The notes: a model not told the origin generated them from the letters alone. A stretch of 64,000 nt of DNA from an uncultured Clostridia bacterium (GCA_947631765.1 CANRMP010000002.1:146787-210786); one strand, 5' to 3'. Positions 47,656 through 57,248 are shown, counted from the stretch's first letter. Numbers and translations are program-made.

Positions 47656-50600
47656 ATGCCAAAGAGAACAGACATTCACAAAATACTTATTATAGGCTCG
47701 GGACCCATAGTTATCGGTCAAGCCTGCGAGTTTGACTATTCGGGAACACAGGCTTGCAAGGCGCTTTCAAAGCTCGGATATGAGATAGTGCTTGTAAACT
47801 CCAACCCGGCGACTATCATGACAGACCCGGAAATAGCAAACGTCACCTATATCGAACCCCTCAATGTGGATAGACTTGAAAAAATAATCGAAAAAGAACG
47901 CCCCGACGCACTTCTTCCGAACCTTGGAGGACAGTCCGGACTTAACCTTTGCGCCGAGCTTGCAAAGGCGGGACTGCTTGAAAAGTACAACGTCAAGGTT
48001 ATAGGCGTTCAGGTTGACACCATCGAGCGCGGCGAGGACAGAATCGAGTTTAAAAATACAATGAATTCTATTGGCATTGAGATGGCAAAGAGTGAGGTTG
48101 CGTACAGCGTTGAAGAGGCGCTCGAGATCGCCGACACTCTCGGCTATCCCGTGGTTCTGCGCCCCGCTTACACAATGGGCGGAGCCGGCGGCGGACTTGT
48201 CTATAACAGGGAAGAGCTTAAGGTCGTATGCGAAAGAGGACTTCAGGCAAGCCTTGTGGGGCAGGTGCTTGTCGAGGAATCCGTGCTCGGCTGGGAGGAG
48301 CTTGAGCTTGAGGTCGTGCGCGACTCAACCGGCAAGATGATCACAGTCTGCTTTATTGAAAATATCGACCCTATGGGAGTACACACCGGCGATTCCTTCT
48401 GCGCCGCTCCTATGCTCACAATATCAAAGGAAACTCAAAAACGCCTTCAGGAGCAGGCTTATAAGATAGTCGATAAGGTTCAGGTAATCGGTGGAACCAA
48501 CGTTCAGTTTGCCCATGACCCCAAAACCGACAGAATTGTCGTTATTGAAATCAACCCCAGAACCTCACGTTCCTCGGCGCTCGCATCAAAAGCGACCGGA
48601 TTTCCGATAGCGCTTGTTTCGGCAATGCTTGCCTCGGGTCTCACACTTGCCGAAATTCCGTGCGGCAAATACGGAACCCTTGACAAATACGTCCCGGACG
48701 GCGACTACGTTGTTATAAAATTCGCTCGCTGGGCGTTTGAAAAGTTCAAGGGAATTGAAGACAAGCTCGGCACGCAGATGAGAGCCGTCGGCGAGGTTAT
48801 GAGCATCGGAAAAACCTATAAAGAGGCTTTCCAAAAGGCAATTCGCTCGCTTGAAACCGGCAGATACGGTATAGGTCACGCCAAAAACTTCGACCGCCTT
48901 ACAAAAGAAGAGCTTCTTTCAAAGCTTGTAACCCCGTCAAGCGAGAGACATTTTATAATGTACGAGGCGCTTCGCAAGGGTGCAAGCGTTGAGGAAATAA
49001 ATAATATAACTCACGTCAAGGCTTGGTTTATCGAGCAGATGAAGGAGCTTGTCGAAGAAGAGGAAAAAATTGCCGCATATCACGGAACGCTTCCTCCGAG
49101 CGAGCTTCTAATAAACGCCAAGAAGGACGGCTTCTCGGACAAATATCTCTCTCAAATTCTCGGCGTTTCGGAGGAAGAAGTATACAAAAAGCGTATAGAG
49201 CTCGGCGTCGAGGAGGCTTGGGAGGGCGTTCATGTAAGCGGAACCAAGGACAGCGCATACTATTTTTCAACCTATAACGCGCCCGACAAGAACCCCATAA
49301 AGAGCGGCAAGCCGAAGATTATGATCCTCGGCGGAGGTCCCAACAGAATAGGACAGGGAATTGAGTTTGACTACTGCTGCGTGCACGCCTCCTGGGCGCT
49401 CAAAAAGCTCGGCTTTGAGACGATTATTGTCAACTGCAACCCCGAAACAGTTTCGACCGACTATGACACCTCGGACAAGCTGTATTTCGAGCCGCTTACC
49501 TTGGAGGACGTGCTGAGTATTTACAAGAAGGAAAAGCCGCTCGGAGTTATCGCGCAGTTCGGCGGTCAAACCCCGCTGAACCTTGCCTCCTCGCTTGAAA
49601 AGCACGGAGTTAAGATTCTCGGCACTCCCCCGGCAGTCATTGACCTTGCAGAAGACCGCGACCTGTTCAGAGCAATGATGGAGAAGTTAAATATTCCAAT
49701 GCCAGAGTCCGGAATGGCGACAACCGTAGAGGAGGCACTTGAGATTGCTAATAAAATCGGATATCCCGTTATGGTGCGCCCCTCGTACGTTCTCGGCGGG
49801 CGCGGAATGGAAGTGGTTTATGACAACTCAAGCATGGAGGAGTACATGAACGCGGCTGTCGGCGTTACTCCCGACCGTCCGATACTTATCGACAGATTCT
49901 TAAATCACGCCATGGAATGTGAGGCTGACGCGATAAGCGACGGCGAGCACGCGTTTGTCCCAGCCGTTATGGAGCATATCGAGCTTGCTGGAGTCCATTC
50001 GGGCGACTCGGCGTGCATTATCCCCTCGGTGCATATTTCACCCGAAAATCTTGAAACAATTAAGGAATACACGAGAAAAATCGCCGTTGAAATGCACGTC
50101 AAGGGACTTATGAACATGCAGTACGCCATTGAGAACGGAAAGGTGTATGTGCTTGAAGCAAATCCGAGAGCCTCACGAACCGTTCCGCTGGTGTCCAAGG
50201 TCTGCAATATTCGCATGGTACCTCTTGCCACAGAAATAATAACCTCTGAGCTTACCGGAAGGCCCTCTCCCGTCCCCGCGCTTAAAGAGCAGGTGATACC
50301 GAATTACGGTGTTAAGGAAGCGGTATTCCCGTTTAATATGTTCCAGGAGGTCGACCCGATTCTCGGACCAGAGATGCGCTCAACAGGTGAGGTGCTCGGA
50401 CTTTCCCGCTCATACGGCGAAGCCTTCTACAAGGCGCAGGAGGCGACTCAGTCAAAGCTTCCTCTTTCGGGTACGGTTCTGATTTCGGTCAACCAAAAGG
50501 ACAAGGACGAGGTTGTTGAGGTTGCAAAAGAATTTTATGAGTGCGGCTTTAACATTCTCGCCACCGACAACACATACAAATTGATCACCCAAAACGGCGT

Positions 50601-50883
50601 TAAGGCAGAGCGCGTCAATAAGATTTTCGAGGGACGTCCGAATATTCTTGACCTTATCACAAACGGAAAGGTCGACTTAATACTCAATTCGCCTATCGGC
50701 AAAAACAGCGTTCACGACGACAGCTATCTGCGTAAAGCCGCAGTCAAGGCAAAAATTCCTTACATGACGACAATTGCGGCGGCGCGCGCCACAGCCAGCG
50801 GTATCAAATATGTAAAGACCCACGGAAACAGCGAAGTTAAGTCGCTTCAAACGCTTCATAGCGAAATTCACGACAAAGAGTGA
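47656..50883 (+). CDS. carB: Carbamoyl-phosphate synthase large subunit
   Basis: A 1075-aa synthetase with two homologous halves, each with an ATP-grasp domain: IGSGPIVIGQACEFDYSGTQA near the N-terminus and LGGGPNRIGQGIEFDYCC near 560; VLRPAYTMGGAGGG and MVRPSYVLGGRGMEVV are the paired glycine-rich loops. The C-terminal allosteric domain (about 935-1070) is present. It makes carbamoyl phosphate for pyrimidines and arginine from ammonia delivered by CarA, but no carA lies next to it, which is unusual. AGGAGG precedes the ATG. Confidence 0.97.
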   Translation: MPKRTDIHKILIIGSGPIVIGQACEFDYSGTQACKALSKLGYEIVLVNSNPATIMTDPEIANVTYIEPLNVDRLEKIIEKERPDALLPNLGGQSGLNLCAELAKAGLLEKYNVKVIGVQVDTIERGEDRIEFKNTMNSIGIEMAKSEVAYSVEEALEIADTLGYPVVLRPAYTMGGAGGGLVYNREELKVVCERGLQASLVGQVLVEESVLGWEELELEVVRDSTGKMITVCFIENIDPMGVHTGDSFCAAPMLTISKETQKRLQEQAYKIVDKVQVIGGTNVQFAHDPKTDRIVVIEINPRTSRSSALASKATGFPIALVSAMLASGLTLAEIPCGKYGTLDKYVPDGDYVVIKFARWAFEKFKGIEDKLGTQMRAVGEVMSIGKTYKEAFQKAIRSLETGRYGIGHAKNFDRLTKEELLSKLVTPSSERHFIMYEALRKGASVEEINNITHVKAWFIEQMKELVEEEEKIAAYHGTLPPSELLINAKKDGFSDKYLSQILGVSEEEVYKKRIELGVEEAWEGVHVSGTKDSAYYFSTYNAPDKNPIKSGKPKIMILGGGPNRIGQGIEFDYCCVHASWALKKLGFETIIVNCNPETVSTDYDTSDKLYFEPLTLEDVLSIYKKEKPLGVIAQFGGQTPLNLASSLEKHGVKILGTPPAVIDLAEDRDLFRAMMEKLNIPMPESGMATTVEEALEIANKIGYPVMVRPSYVLGGRGMEVVYDNSSMEEYMNAAVGVTPDRPILIDRFLNHAMECEADAISDGEHAFVPAVMEHIELAGVHSGDSACIIPSVHISPENLETIKEYTRKIAVEMHVKGLMNMQYAIENGKVYVLEANPRASRTVPLVSKVCNIRMVPLATEIITSELTGRPSPVPALKEQVIPNYGVKEAVFPFNMFQEVDPILGPEMRSTGEVLGLSRSYGEAFYKAQEATQSKLPLSGTVLISVNQKDKDEVVEVAKEFYECGFNILATDNTYKLITQNGVKAERVNKIFEGRPNILDLITNGKVDLILNSPIGKNSVHDDSYLRKAAVKAKIPYMTTIAAARATASGIKYVKTHGNSEVKSLQTLHSEIHDKE

Positions 50884-50891
50884 ATGAGAAC

Positions 50892-50926
50892 ACCGCCCGA
50901 CACAGCGCTTTGCTGTATCGGGCGGT
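50892..50926. terminator. Hairpin between carB and the flavin reductase gene
   Basis: A 15-bp stem with one mismatch (50892-50906 with 50912-50926), GC-rich and very stable, between convergent genes. T-runs on either side are poor. Confidence 0.6.
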
Positions 50927-50954
50927 ATTAATATATGACGACAGTTAAATTGAC

Positions 50955-51518
50955 TTATTTTATTTTTGCGCCGTCAGAGAAGGCGTTGCCGACCTTTTCG
51001 CCAAGGGCAATATAAGAATTGTTCACCGGGTCAAAGGTAATGGGGCAGAGCTTTGCGGGGTCTATAGCTCCGTTTTTGCCAAGCACTTTTTCGTCCGCAC
51101 TCACATTGACAATCCGTCCTATAACATTGCCGTCCTCATTGAACTTTACGAGTACGCATTCCAAGGTAACGGGCAGTTCGTTGATTGTCGGCGCGTCCAC
51201 ATAGGCGCTTTTGGTTACCGTAAATCCCGCTTTTTTAAGCTTCGCCGGCTCCTTGTTGGCGGAAACTATTCCGAGATAATCGCATTCGGCAACATGAAAG
51301 GCGTCCGCAAAGCTAACGGTAAAGGCTTTTTTTGCTTTGATATTCTTTGTCGTCTTATGGTCGGAGCTAAGACACAAAACCACCTGATCCGTGTCGTATA
51401 TTCCACCCCAGGCGGCGTTCATTGCGTCTGCGTTTCCGTTTTCGTCATAGGTGCCGACAATAAGCACGGGAAGCGGATACATCCAGGTTTTTGCTCCAAA
51501 ATTTTTTCTCATATTCAT
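50955..51518 (-). CDS. Flavin reductase family (flavoredoxin-like) protein
   Basis: A 187-aa FMN-binding protein: MYPLPVLIVGTYDENGNADAMNAAWGG at the start is typical of the flavoredoxin/flavin reductase-like split barrel, with GIVSANKEPAKLKKAGF following. The ATG at 51518 is 5 nt after AAGGAG. It follows rhaD by 39 nt on the same strand and probably belongs to the rhamnose transcript, though no rhamnose-related role is known to me. It likely binds FMN and handles electron transfer; the partner is unknown. Confidence 0.85.
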   Translation of the reverse strand: MNMRKNFGAKTWMYPLPVLIVGTYDENGNADAMNAAWGGIYDTDQVVLCLSSDHKTTKNIKAKKAFTVSFADAFHVAECDYLGIVSANKEPAKLKKAGFTVTKSAYVDAPTINELPVTLECVLVKFNEDGNVIGRIVNVSADEKVLGKNGAIDPAKLCPITFDPVNNSYIALGEKVGNAFSDGAKIK

Positions 51519-51557
51519 TAAGGCTCCTTTTTTATTTATTTGCAATTATTTAAAAAT

Positions 51558-52394
51558 TCAAACATCAAGATAGCCCTGCCGCGGACTTACCCCGAATCGG
51601 TCGGCAAGTAGCTTTAACTGCTTGTCGGTGATGGTATTTTTTATTTGAAGGTGCGCGATTTTCATATAAATCTCTGCCGCCTTTTCCGCCGTTTCAATAA
51701 GACCGAAGGTCTCGTCAAGGTCATTACCCGCGCCGTAAATGCCGTGCTGTGACCACACGACAAGTCTTGCAGTCCTCATTTTTTCGGCTGTGGCAACCCC
51801 TATTTCATTTGTGCCGCAGAGCATCCAGGGCAGCACGTTAACGCCGTCCGCAAAGACCACAATGCACTCGGTGCACATCTGCCAAAGCGTACGGGTGAAC
51901 TCCCTTTCGTCAAGGCTGTGAACATAGGTCATGGCAAGCAGATTTGCCGGATGGCAGTGCATGACAACGCGATTTTTTGTATCAACCGTAAGGCGCGAGG
52001 CGTGGCTCATAAGGTGTGCGGGAAGCTCGCTTGTAAATCTGCCGCCGTCCGAATATCCCCAGAGAAGCTCGGCGGTTCTGCCCGAGTTTTTAATTCGTAT
52101 AAGTCCGAGGTTTATTTCGGGCGCGTATTTGATATTTTTAAAATACTTGCCGGTGCCGGTGACAAGAAAATACCTTCCGTCAAGAGTTGGCGCGTCAAAG
52201 CCGGTGGGTACTTCACGAATGACGGCACTGATGTCAAGGTAGGGGGAGACTTCTTTTTCATCAAGCATGAGGCTGATATTTCCGCCGTTTCGTTCGTCCC
52301 AGCCGTGGTCGTACATATTCGAGGCGGTGCGTATCATTTCAACCATATAGGGAGCGTTTAGTATGTCCTTTGCCATATTATGCTGATTTTCCAT
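51558..52394 (-). CDS. rhaD: Rhamnulose-1-phosphate aldolase
   Basis: A 278-aa class II zinc aldolase that splits L-rhamnulose 1-phosphate into dihydroxyacetone phosphate and L-lactaldehyde. GWDERNGGNIS, FLVTGTGKYF, SELPAHLMSH, the metal-binding VVMHCHPAN and VVWSQHGIYG are all present; size matches E. coli RhaD (274 aa). Two in-frame ATGs at 52400 and 52394 are possible; 52394 has the better spacing from AGGGG. The long upstream extension of the frame lies inside rhaA and is rejected. Third gene of rhaB-rhaA-rhaD. Confidence 0.95.
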   Translation of the reverse strand: MENQHNMAKDILNAPYMVEMIRTASNMYDHGWDERNGGNISLMLDEKEVSPYLDISAVIREVPTGFDAPTLDGRYFLVTGTGKYFKNIKYAPEINLGLIRIKNSGRTAELLWGYSDGGRFTSELPAHLMSHASRLTVDTKNRVVMHCHPANLLAMTYVHSLDEREFTRTLWQMCTECIVVFADGVNVLPWMLCGTNEIGVATAEKMRTARLVVWSQHGIYGAGNDLDETFGLIETAEKAAEIYMKIAHLQIKNTITDKQLKLLADRFGVSPRQGYLDV

Positions 52395-52399
52395 TTGCA

Positions 52400-53656
52400 T
52401 TATCCCCTTTTTGAAAGCACCGTTTCTTCGTATTTCTTTATCTTGGGCAGCCACATTCCGTCGGCAGGCTTGTTTTGACGTATGCAGTATTCCTCCCATA
52501 CATCGCCGAAGGGCGCGGATCTGAGGTCCTCCTGGAGAACCATAAGGGTTGTGAAATCGCCCGTATTTTGCAGGCTTTGCAGGGTGTTGTTGGGTTGAAG
52601 AAGGGCAAAGAGCAGGGCTTTTTGCAAGCTTCTGTACCCGGTTACCCAAGCGGATATTCTGTTTATCGAGGCGTCAAAATAGTCAAGCGCTATCTTCACT
52701 TTTCCGTCGACTCCCCCACATCGCACGATTTCGCGGGCAATCTCTCTTGTCTCATCGTCAAAGAGCACCACATGGTCGGAATCCCAGCGTACCCCGCGTG
52801 TGATATGCAGCGCTATTTCGGGAAAGAAGGTGAGAAGTGAGGATATCTTGTCGCTGACAAGCTCGGTGGGGTGGTAGTGTCCGTTATCCATGAGAGGGAT
52901 GCACTTGCCGCGGTTTGCGGCGGAGTAGCCCAAAGCAAATTCAGCCGAACCTACAGTGTACGCCTCAACTCCTATACCGAACACCTTTGACTCAACGCAG
53001 GGCTTAACCTTTGAGAAATCATAGGTTTCCGAGAGTATCTCGTCAAGCGACTCGCGGTATCGTTGGCGGGGACCCATACGGTCAGCCGGAATGTCCTTAA
53101 ATCCGTCACCCGTCCATATGTTCATAATGCACTCGCAGTTAAGCTCGTTTGCAAGATAGCTTGATATGCGAATACACGCCTTGCCGTGGTCAATCCAAAA
53201 TTTTCTTGTTTTTTCGTTTGGCGAGGAGAGGGTCAGCGGGTCGCATTTCGGGTGAGAGAAGAAGGTCGGATTAAAATCGCATCCCAGTCCGCGCTCTTTG
53301 CAAAAGTCGACCCATTTTTTAAAATGACGGGTCTCAAGCCTGTCTCTGTCCGCAAAGTCGCCCTTTTCAAAAATTGCATAGCTTGCGTGAAGATTGAGCT
53401 TCACCTTGCCCGGAATAAGCCCGAGCACGGTATCAATATCCGATGTCAGTTCTTCAAAGGTTCTTGCTCTTCCGGGGTAATTTCCGGTTGTCTGTATGCC
53501 GCCGGTTAAGGGCTTGTCGGGGTCGGTGTCAAAGCCTCGCACGTCGTCGCCCTGCCAGCAGTGAAGGGAAATCGGTATATTTTTTAGAATCTCCATTGCG
53601 TTTTCGGTGTCAACGCCGAGATTTGAGTATTTTTCTTTTGCTTCAAGATAGCTCAT
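52400..53656 (-). CDS. rhaA: L-rhamnose isomerase
   Basis: A 418-aa metal-dependent isomerase converting L-rhamnose to L-rhamnulose. ISLHCWQGDDVRGF, GGIQTTGNYPGRA, KLNLHASYA, LGCDFNPTFFSH and GVRWDSDHVV are conserved. Length is normal. GGAGG precedes the ATG, which overlaps the end of rhaB by 14 nt. Its stop codon abuts rhaD. Confidence 0.97.
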   Translation of the reverse strand: MSYLEAKEKYSNLGVDTENAMEILKNIPISLHCWQGDDVRGFDTDPDKPLTGGIQTTGNYPGRARTFEELTSDIDTVLGLIPGKVKLNLHASYAIFEKGDFADRDRLETRHFKKWVDFCKERGLGCDFNPTFFSHPKCDPLTLSSPNEKTRKFWIDHGKACIRISSYLANELNCECIMNIWTGDGFKDIPADRMGPRQRYRESLDEILSETYDFSKVKPCVESKVFGIGVEAYTVGSAEFALGYSAANRGKCIPLMDNGHYHPTELVSDKISSLLTFFPEIALHITRGVRWDSDHVVLFDDETREIAREIVRCGGVDGKVKIALDYFDASINRISAWVTGYRSLQKALLFALLQPNNTLQSLQNTGDFTTLMVLQEDLRSAPFGDVWEEYCIRQNKPADGMWLPKIKKYEETVLSKRG

Positions 53657-54926
53657 TAAGCGCCTCCATTTGAATTTTCAAATTGCCGAGAGCGGAGGCT
53701 TCTATCGGGAGCGCCACCACCTCTTTGCCTGTATATTCTTGTGTTAGTTCATTTAAAAAGTCGTTTTTTGCTCCGCCGCCCACAATATACAGCTTTGAGT
53801 ACTTGCGCGCGGTGTTATTTTCAAGCTCGCAAAGCGCCCTTTTGTAGCTGTAAGCCAAGGAGCGTAGCGCGCAGCATAAGTAGTCGGCAGGGCTTTTAAG
53901 ACGTCCGCCAGTTGCCGCTTCAAAGGCTTCCTTCATGCTCTCAGGCGCCAAAAAACCGACGTCGGAGGCGTCAACCACAACATTTGTCGAGCTTTCTCTT
54001 GCCATTTTTGCGAGGGTGTCAAAGTCGGTATTCGGGCAAAGCTCTTTCCCGAGGCGGTTAAACATCCACATGCCCATAATGTTTTTTTGATACCTGTTGT
54101 ATCCCAAACCGCCCTCGTTTGAATAGTTGGCATTCATTGAGGCAAGGTCGGTTATGGGTGCGGGAGTCTTGACGCCCAAAAGCGACCAAGTACCCGAGGA
54201 TATGTAAGGCTCGGCGCCATTAATCGGAATACCCTCGACCGCCGAGGCGGTGTCGTGTGTGGCGCAGAGCAGTGCTTTTAGTCCTTTGTATTCACCTATC
54301 ATCGTGCCGGGCATTGAGAGACTCGGAAAAAGGCATCGCGGAAGGGAAAGAAGGTCGGTGATATAGGTATCAAACCTGCCGCTTTCGGCGTTTACAAGTC
54401 CCTCGGTCGTGGCGTTTGTGTACTCTCGCGCCATAACGCCCGTAAGTCTCCACATAAGGTACTCGGGAACCATTAAAAGTCCGGTCACACAACTTAGGCG
54501 TCCCGCCTTTTTGTCCGCGTACAGCTGATAAATTGTGTTGAAGGGCTGAAATTGGCATCCTGTGCGCCGATACAGCTCCTCAAACGGAATAATCGCGTGC
54601 ACCTCGTCAATTATTTCTTTTGTCCGAAGGTCTCGATAGGCAAAGCAGGGAAACTGTGGCTCGTTTTTACGCATAAGGACATAGTCAACCCCCCAGCTGT
54701 CGATAGAAAAGCTCACAATATCCGAAAATTGCGAGATGGCAATATCAATTCCTTCGCAAACGTACCTAAAAAGCGCCTCGATATCCCAAACAAGATGCCC
54801 GTTTTCCTCTTTCGGCCCGTTGGGAAATCTGAATACCTCTTTTGTCACAAGCTTTTCGTCCTCTTTCCAGCCGACAAGGTGTCGACCGGAGGAGGCTCCT
54901 ATGTCTATTGCAAGATACCTTTCCAT
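53643..54926 (-). CDS. rhaB: Rhamnulokinase
   Basis: A 427-aa FGGY-family kinase that phosphorylates L-rhamnulose. It opens AIDIGASSGRHLVGW, has DSWGVDYVLM, GTWSLLG, EGGLGYNRYQKNIMGMW and the C-terminal YIVGGGAKNDFLNEL. It is somewhat shorter than typical RhaB (about 470-490 aa), with the loss in the loop before CATHDTASAV. First gene of the rha operon; no rhamnose regulator is adjacent. Confidence 0.94.
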   Translation of the reverse strand: MERYLAIDIGASSGRHLVGWKEDEKLVTKEVFRFPNGPKEENGHLVWDIEALFRYVCEGIDIAISQFSDIVSFSIDSWGVDYVLMRKNEPQFPCFAYRDLRTKEIIDEVHAIIPFEELYRRTGCQFQPFNTIYQLYADKKAGRLSCVTGLLMVPEYLMWRLTGVMAREYTNATTEGLVNAESGRFDTYITDLLSLPRCLFPSLSMPGTMIGEYKGLKALLCATHDTASAVEGIPINGAEPYISSGTWSLLGVKTPAPITDLASMNANYSNEGGLGYNRYQKNIMGMWMFNRLGKELCPNTDFDTLAKMARESSTNVVVDASDVGFLAPESMKEAFEAATGGRLKSPADYLCCALRSLAYSYKRALCELENNTARKYSKLYIVGGGAKNDFLNELTQEYTGKEVVALPIEASALGNLKIQMEALNELS

Positions 54927-54961
54927 TGTATCGTTATCTTCCTTTAAAACTCAATAATGAA

Positions 54962-54990
54962 AGTATAACATAAACCGTTCTTGCTGTCAA
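54962..54990 (-). promoter_or_regulatory. Promoter of the rhamnose operon
   Basis: Minus strand TTGACA (54985-54990), 17-nt spacer, TATACT (54962-54967) with an extended -10 TG. No clear operator palindrome was seen. Confidence 0.85.
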
Positions 54991-55095
54991 TAGCGAGTTA
55001 AAGCAGAAAATTCGGCAAAAAGCTGTCTTATTTTATCATCGGTTGGCGTTGATTTTTCGGTTGCTGATAAAGGATTTTTGAATATGTTTTGTATT

Positions 55096-55425
55096 TTACG
55101 CTTTTGAAGCCTTATATTCCTCGCCCCATGCTTTCATGGAATCCAGAATCGGGCGCATGGATTCGCCAAGTTCCGACAGCGCATACTCCACTCTCGGCGG
55201 GACTTCAGGGTAAACGGTACGGGTGATAATCCCATCCGCTTCCATCGACCGCAGGCTGTCTGTCAGTACCTTTTGGCTGATACCTTCCAAATTTTTTTGA
55301 AGTTCATTGAAACGCCACGGACGTTCCAGCAGATTTCGTATGATTAAAAGTTTCCACTTGTTCCCGATAAGCTGAACGGTAGTCGCTACGGGACATTCGG
55401 GTATGAGCTCGGCTTTGGTTTTCAT
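55096..55425 (-). CDS. HxlR-family winged-helix transcriptional regulator
   Basis: A 109-aa HxlR/MarR-like regulator: CPVATTVQLIGNKWKLLIIRNLL, RPWRFNELQKNL, ISQKVLTDSLRSMEADGII and the wing PPRVEYALSELGESM are classic. The Cys in the N-terminal CPV is conserved in the family and in some members senses electrophiles or redox state. The ATG at 55425 has GGAGG upstream. It is divergent from the macrodomain-SirTM-DUF5131 operon 241 nt away, making that operon a candidate target. Confidence 0.93.
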   Translation of the reverse strand: MKTKAELIPECPVATTVQLIGNKWKLLIIRNLLERPWRFNELQKNLEGISQKVLTDSLRSMEADGIITRTVYPEVPPRVEYALSELGESMRPILDSMKAWGEEYKASKA

Positions 55426-55465
55426 GAAGGACCTCCGATACATTAAAAATGAATGTTACACTAAT

Positions 55466-55494
55466 ATTATATTGCAATATGCCTCAAAATGCAA
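55466..55494 (-). promoter_or_regulatory. Promoter of the HxlR regulator with a palindrome in the spacer
   Basis: Minus strand TTGCAT (55489-55494), 17-nt spacer, TATAAT (55466-55471). A 12-bp perfect palindrome ATATTGCAATAT (55469-55480) overlaps the -10 and spacer and may be an autoregulatory site. Confidence 0.65.
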
Positions 55495-55570
55495 TAGCTT
55501 CAGACAAGTTCACAAAAAGTTAAAAATCGATTTTTCGTAAAACGCCGGGCAGTTACAAAAAAGTGCGTAC

Positions 55571-55598
55571 TTGAACCGCAAAAAAATATCCGTATAAT
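55571..55598 (+). promoter_or_regulatory. Promoter of the macrodomain-SirTM-DUF5131 operon
   Basis: TTGAAC (55571-55576), 16-nt spacer, TATAAT (55593-55598). A short GCCGAC/GTCGGC hairpin (55612-55629) lies in the leader. Confidence 0.65.
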
Positions 55599-55666
55599 AA
55601 TAGATGTATAAGCCGACAAAGCGGTCGGCATCACAAAATACAAAATAATTTAGTGACGGTGATAAT

Positions 55667-56428
55667 ATGACTCAAACCGAAAGAAGAATATTTCTGATAA
55701 AGAAGCTCATTGACGAGCAGACGCGTTACAGTAATTTAACCGTTCCGTCCGATGAAATAGAACAAAGGCGGCTCCTGCGCGCTCTTATGAATATCCGCCC
55801 GCCGTATCCCGTTGGCGAGGATTTTCTGAGAGTGCAGGACGCATATTTGCAGGAGGAAGCCGCACGAAAAGGCGTTGTGGATATTGCCGATTTGACGCCA
55901 ATCGAGCCGGGTATCTATCTCTGGCAGGGAGATATCACAACCCTGCGCTGCGGCGCTATAGTAAATGCCGCAAATTCGGGCATGAGAGGCTGCTATGCGC
56001 CATGTCACGGCTGTATAGATAACGCCATTCACACATACGCCGGGGTGCAGCTGAGGCTTGAATGTGCAAGGCTGATTAAGGCGCAGGGACATGAGGAATG
56101 GGCAGGGCAGGCAAAAATAACGCCGGCGTATAATCTTCCGTGCGAGTATGTTCTTCATACCGTGGGACCGATTATTTACGGTCGTGTGTCTGACAATGAG
56201 AAAAATTTGCTTTCCTCCTGCTACATCTCCTGCTTGGAGCTTGCAAAGAAAAACGGTATAAAAAGCGTTGCTTTTTGCTGTATTTCAACCGGCGAGTTTC
56301 ATTTTCCGAACGATATGGCGGCAGAGATTGCAACCAATACCGTAAGGCAGTATAAAGATGATATTGAGGTGATTTTCAATGTTTTCAAGAATATCGATTA
56401 CAAAATCTACAGGCAGTTACTCGGATAA
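55667..56428 (+). CDS. Protein-ADP-ribose hydrolase, zinc-type macrodomain
   Basis: A 253-aa macrodomain protein with the extended N-terminal region (about 1-75) typical of the SirTM-linked class. The ADP-ribose-binding core shows IVNAANSGMRGC and the zinc-site CHGCIDNAIH with two Cys and a His, then EYVLHTVGP and CCISTGEFHFPND. Such enzymes remove ADP-ribose put on by the partner SirTM sirtuin. GTGACGGTGA lies upstream of the ATG. The 3' end overlaps the sirtuin gene by 50 nt. First gene of a three-gene operon. Confidence 0.92.
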   Translation: MTQTERRIFLIKKLIDEQTRYSNLTVPSDEIEQRRLLRALMNIRPPYPVGEDFLRVQDAYLQEEAARKGVVDIADLTPIEPGIYLWQGDITTLRCGAIVNAANSGMRGCYAPCHGCIDNAIHTYAGVQLRLECARLIKAQGHEEWAGQAKITPAYNLPCEYVLHTVGPIIYGRVSDNEKNLLSSCYISCLELAKKNGIKSVAFCCISTGEFHFPNDMAAEIATNTVRQYKDDIEVIFNVFKNIDYKIYRQLLG

Positions 56429-57248
56429 TATAAAAAGGCTGAAACAAGCGCTAAAAGACGCGGACTCTGTTGTAATCGGCGCCGGTGCGGGACTTTCTAC
56501 CTCTGCGGGTTTTACCTATTCCGGAGAACGCTTTATGCTCTACTTTGCCGATTTCGAGAAAAAATACGGTTTTCACGATATGTATTCCGGCGGGTTTTAC
56601 CCGTATGGCTCGCCCGAGGAATTTTGGGCGTATTGGAGCAGATATATTTTCATTAATCGCTATATGAATCCGCCGAAACCGGTATATGAGGAGCTTCTAA
56701 GGCTCATTGGGGATAAGGACTATTTTGTCATAACAACGAATGTCGACCACTGTTTTCAAAAAGCGGGATTTGATAAAAAGCGGCTTTTTTACACGCAGGG
56801 CGACTACGGACTGTTCCAATGCTCCGAGCCCTGCTGCCAAGAGACCTTTGATAATGAAATAATCATACGTCGGATGAAAGAAATGCAAAATAACATGCGT
56901 ATTCCCTCAAAGCTTTTGCCGATATGCCCGCATTGCGGAAAACCGATGACCATGAATCTGCGCTCCGACGATAAATTTGTCGAGGACGAGGGCTGGCATG
57001 GAGCGGCAGCACGCTATCAAGATTTCCTGCAAGCAAGAAAAAACGGGCGGATACTGTTTTTGGAGCTCGGGGTCGGGTACAACACACCGGTTATTATCAA
57101 ATATCCGTTTTGGCAGATGACCTCGCAAAACAAGACGGCAACCTACGCATGTATCAACTATGGCGACGCTCACAGCCCCATAGAAATTGAGGCGCGTTCA
57201 ATCTGCATTGACTGCGATATAGGCAAGGTTTTGGAGGATTTAGGGTGA
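56379..57248 (+). CDS. SirTM-class (class M) sirtuin, probable protein ADP-ribosyltransferase
   Basis: A 289-aa sirtuin: VIGAGAGLSTSAGF binds NAD, TTNVDHCFQKAGF follows, and where deacetylase sirtuins have the catalytic His there is Gln in FYTQGDYG, the hallmark of SirTMs that ADP-ribosylate protein instead of deacetylating. Zinc-type cysteines occur in CSEPCC and CPHCG. The ATG at 56379 is the only usual start and has GAGGTGA upstream. Known SirTM operons pair it with a macrodomain, as here, but also with a GcvH-like lipoylated carrier and a lipoate ligase; these are missing. It overlaps the next gene by 4 nt. Confidence 0.92.
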   Translation: MFSRISITKSTGSYSDNIKRLKQALKDADSVVIGAGAGLSTSAGFTYSGERFMLYFADFEKKYGFHDMYSGGFYPYGSPEEFWAYWSRYIFINRYMNPPKPVYEELLRLIGDKDYFVITTNVDHCFQKAGFDKKRLFYTQGDYGLFQCSEPCCQETFDNEIIIRRMKEMQNNMRIPSKLLPICPHCGKPMTMNLRSDDKFVEDEGWHGAAARYQDFLQARKNGRILFLELGVGYNTPVIIKYPFWQMTSQNKTATYACINYGDAHSPIEIEARSICIDCDIGKVLEDLG

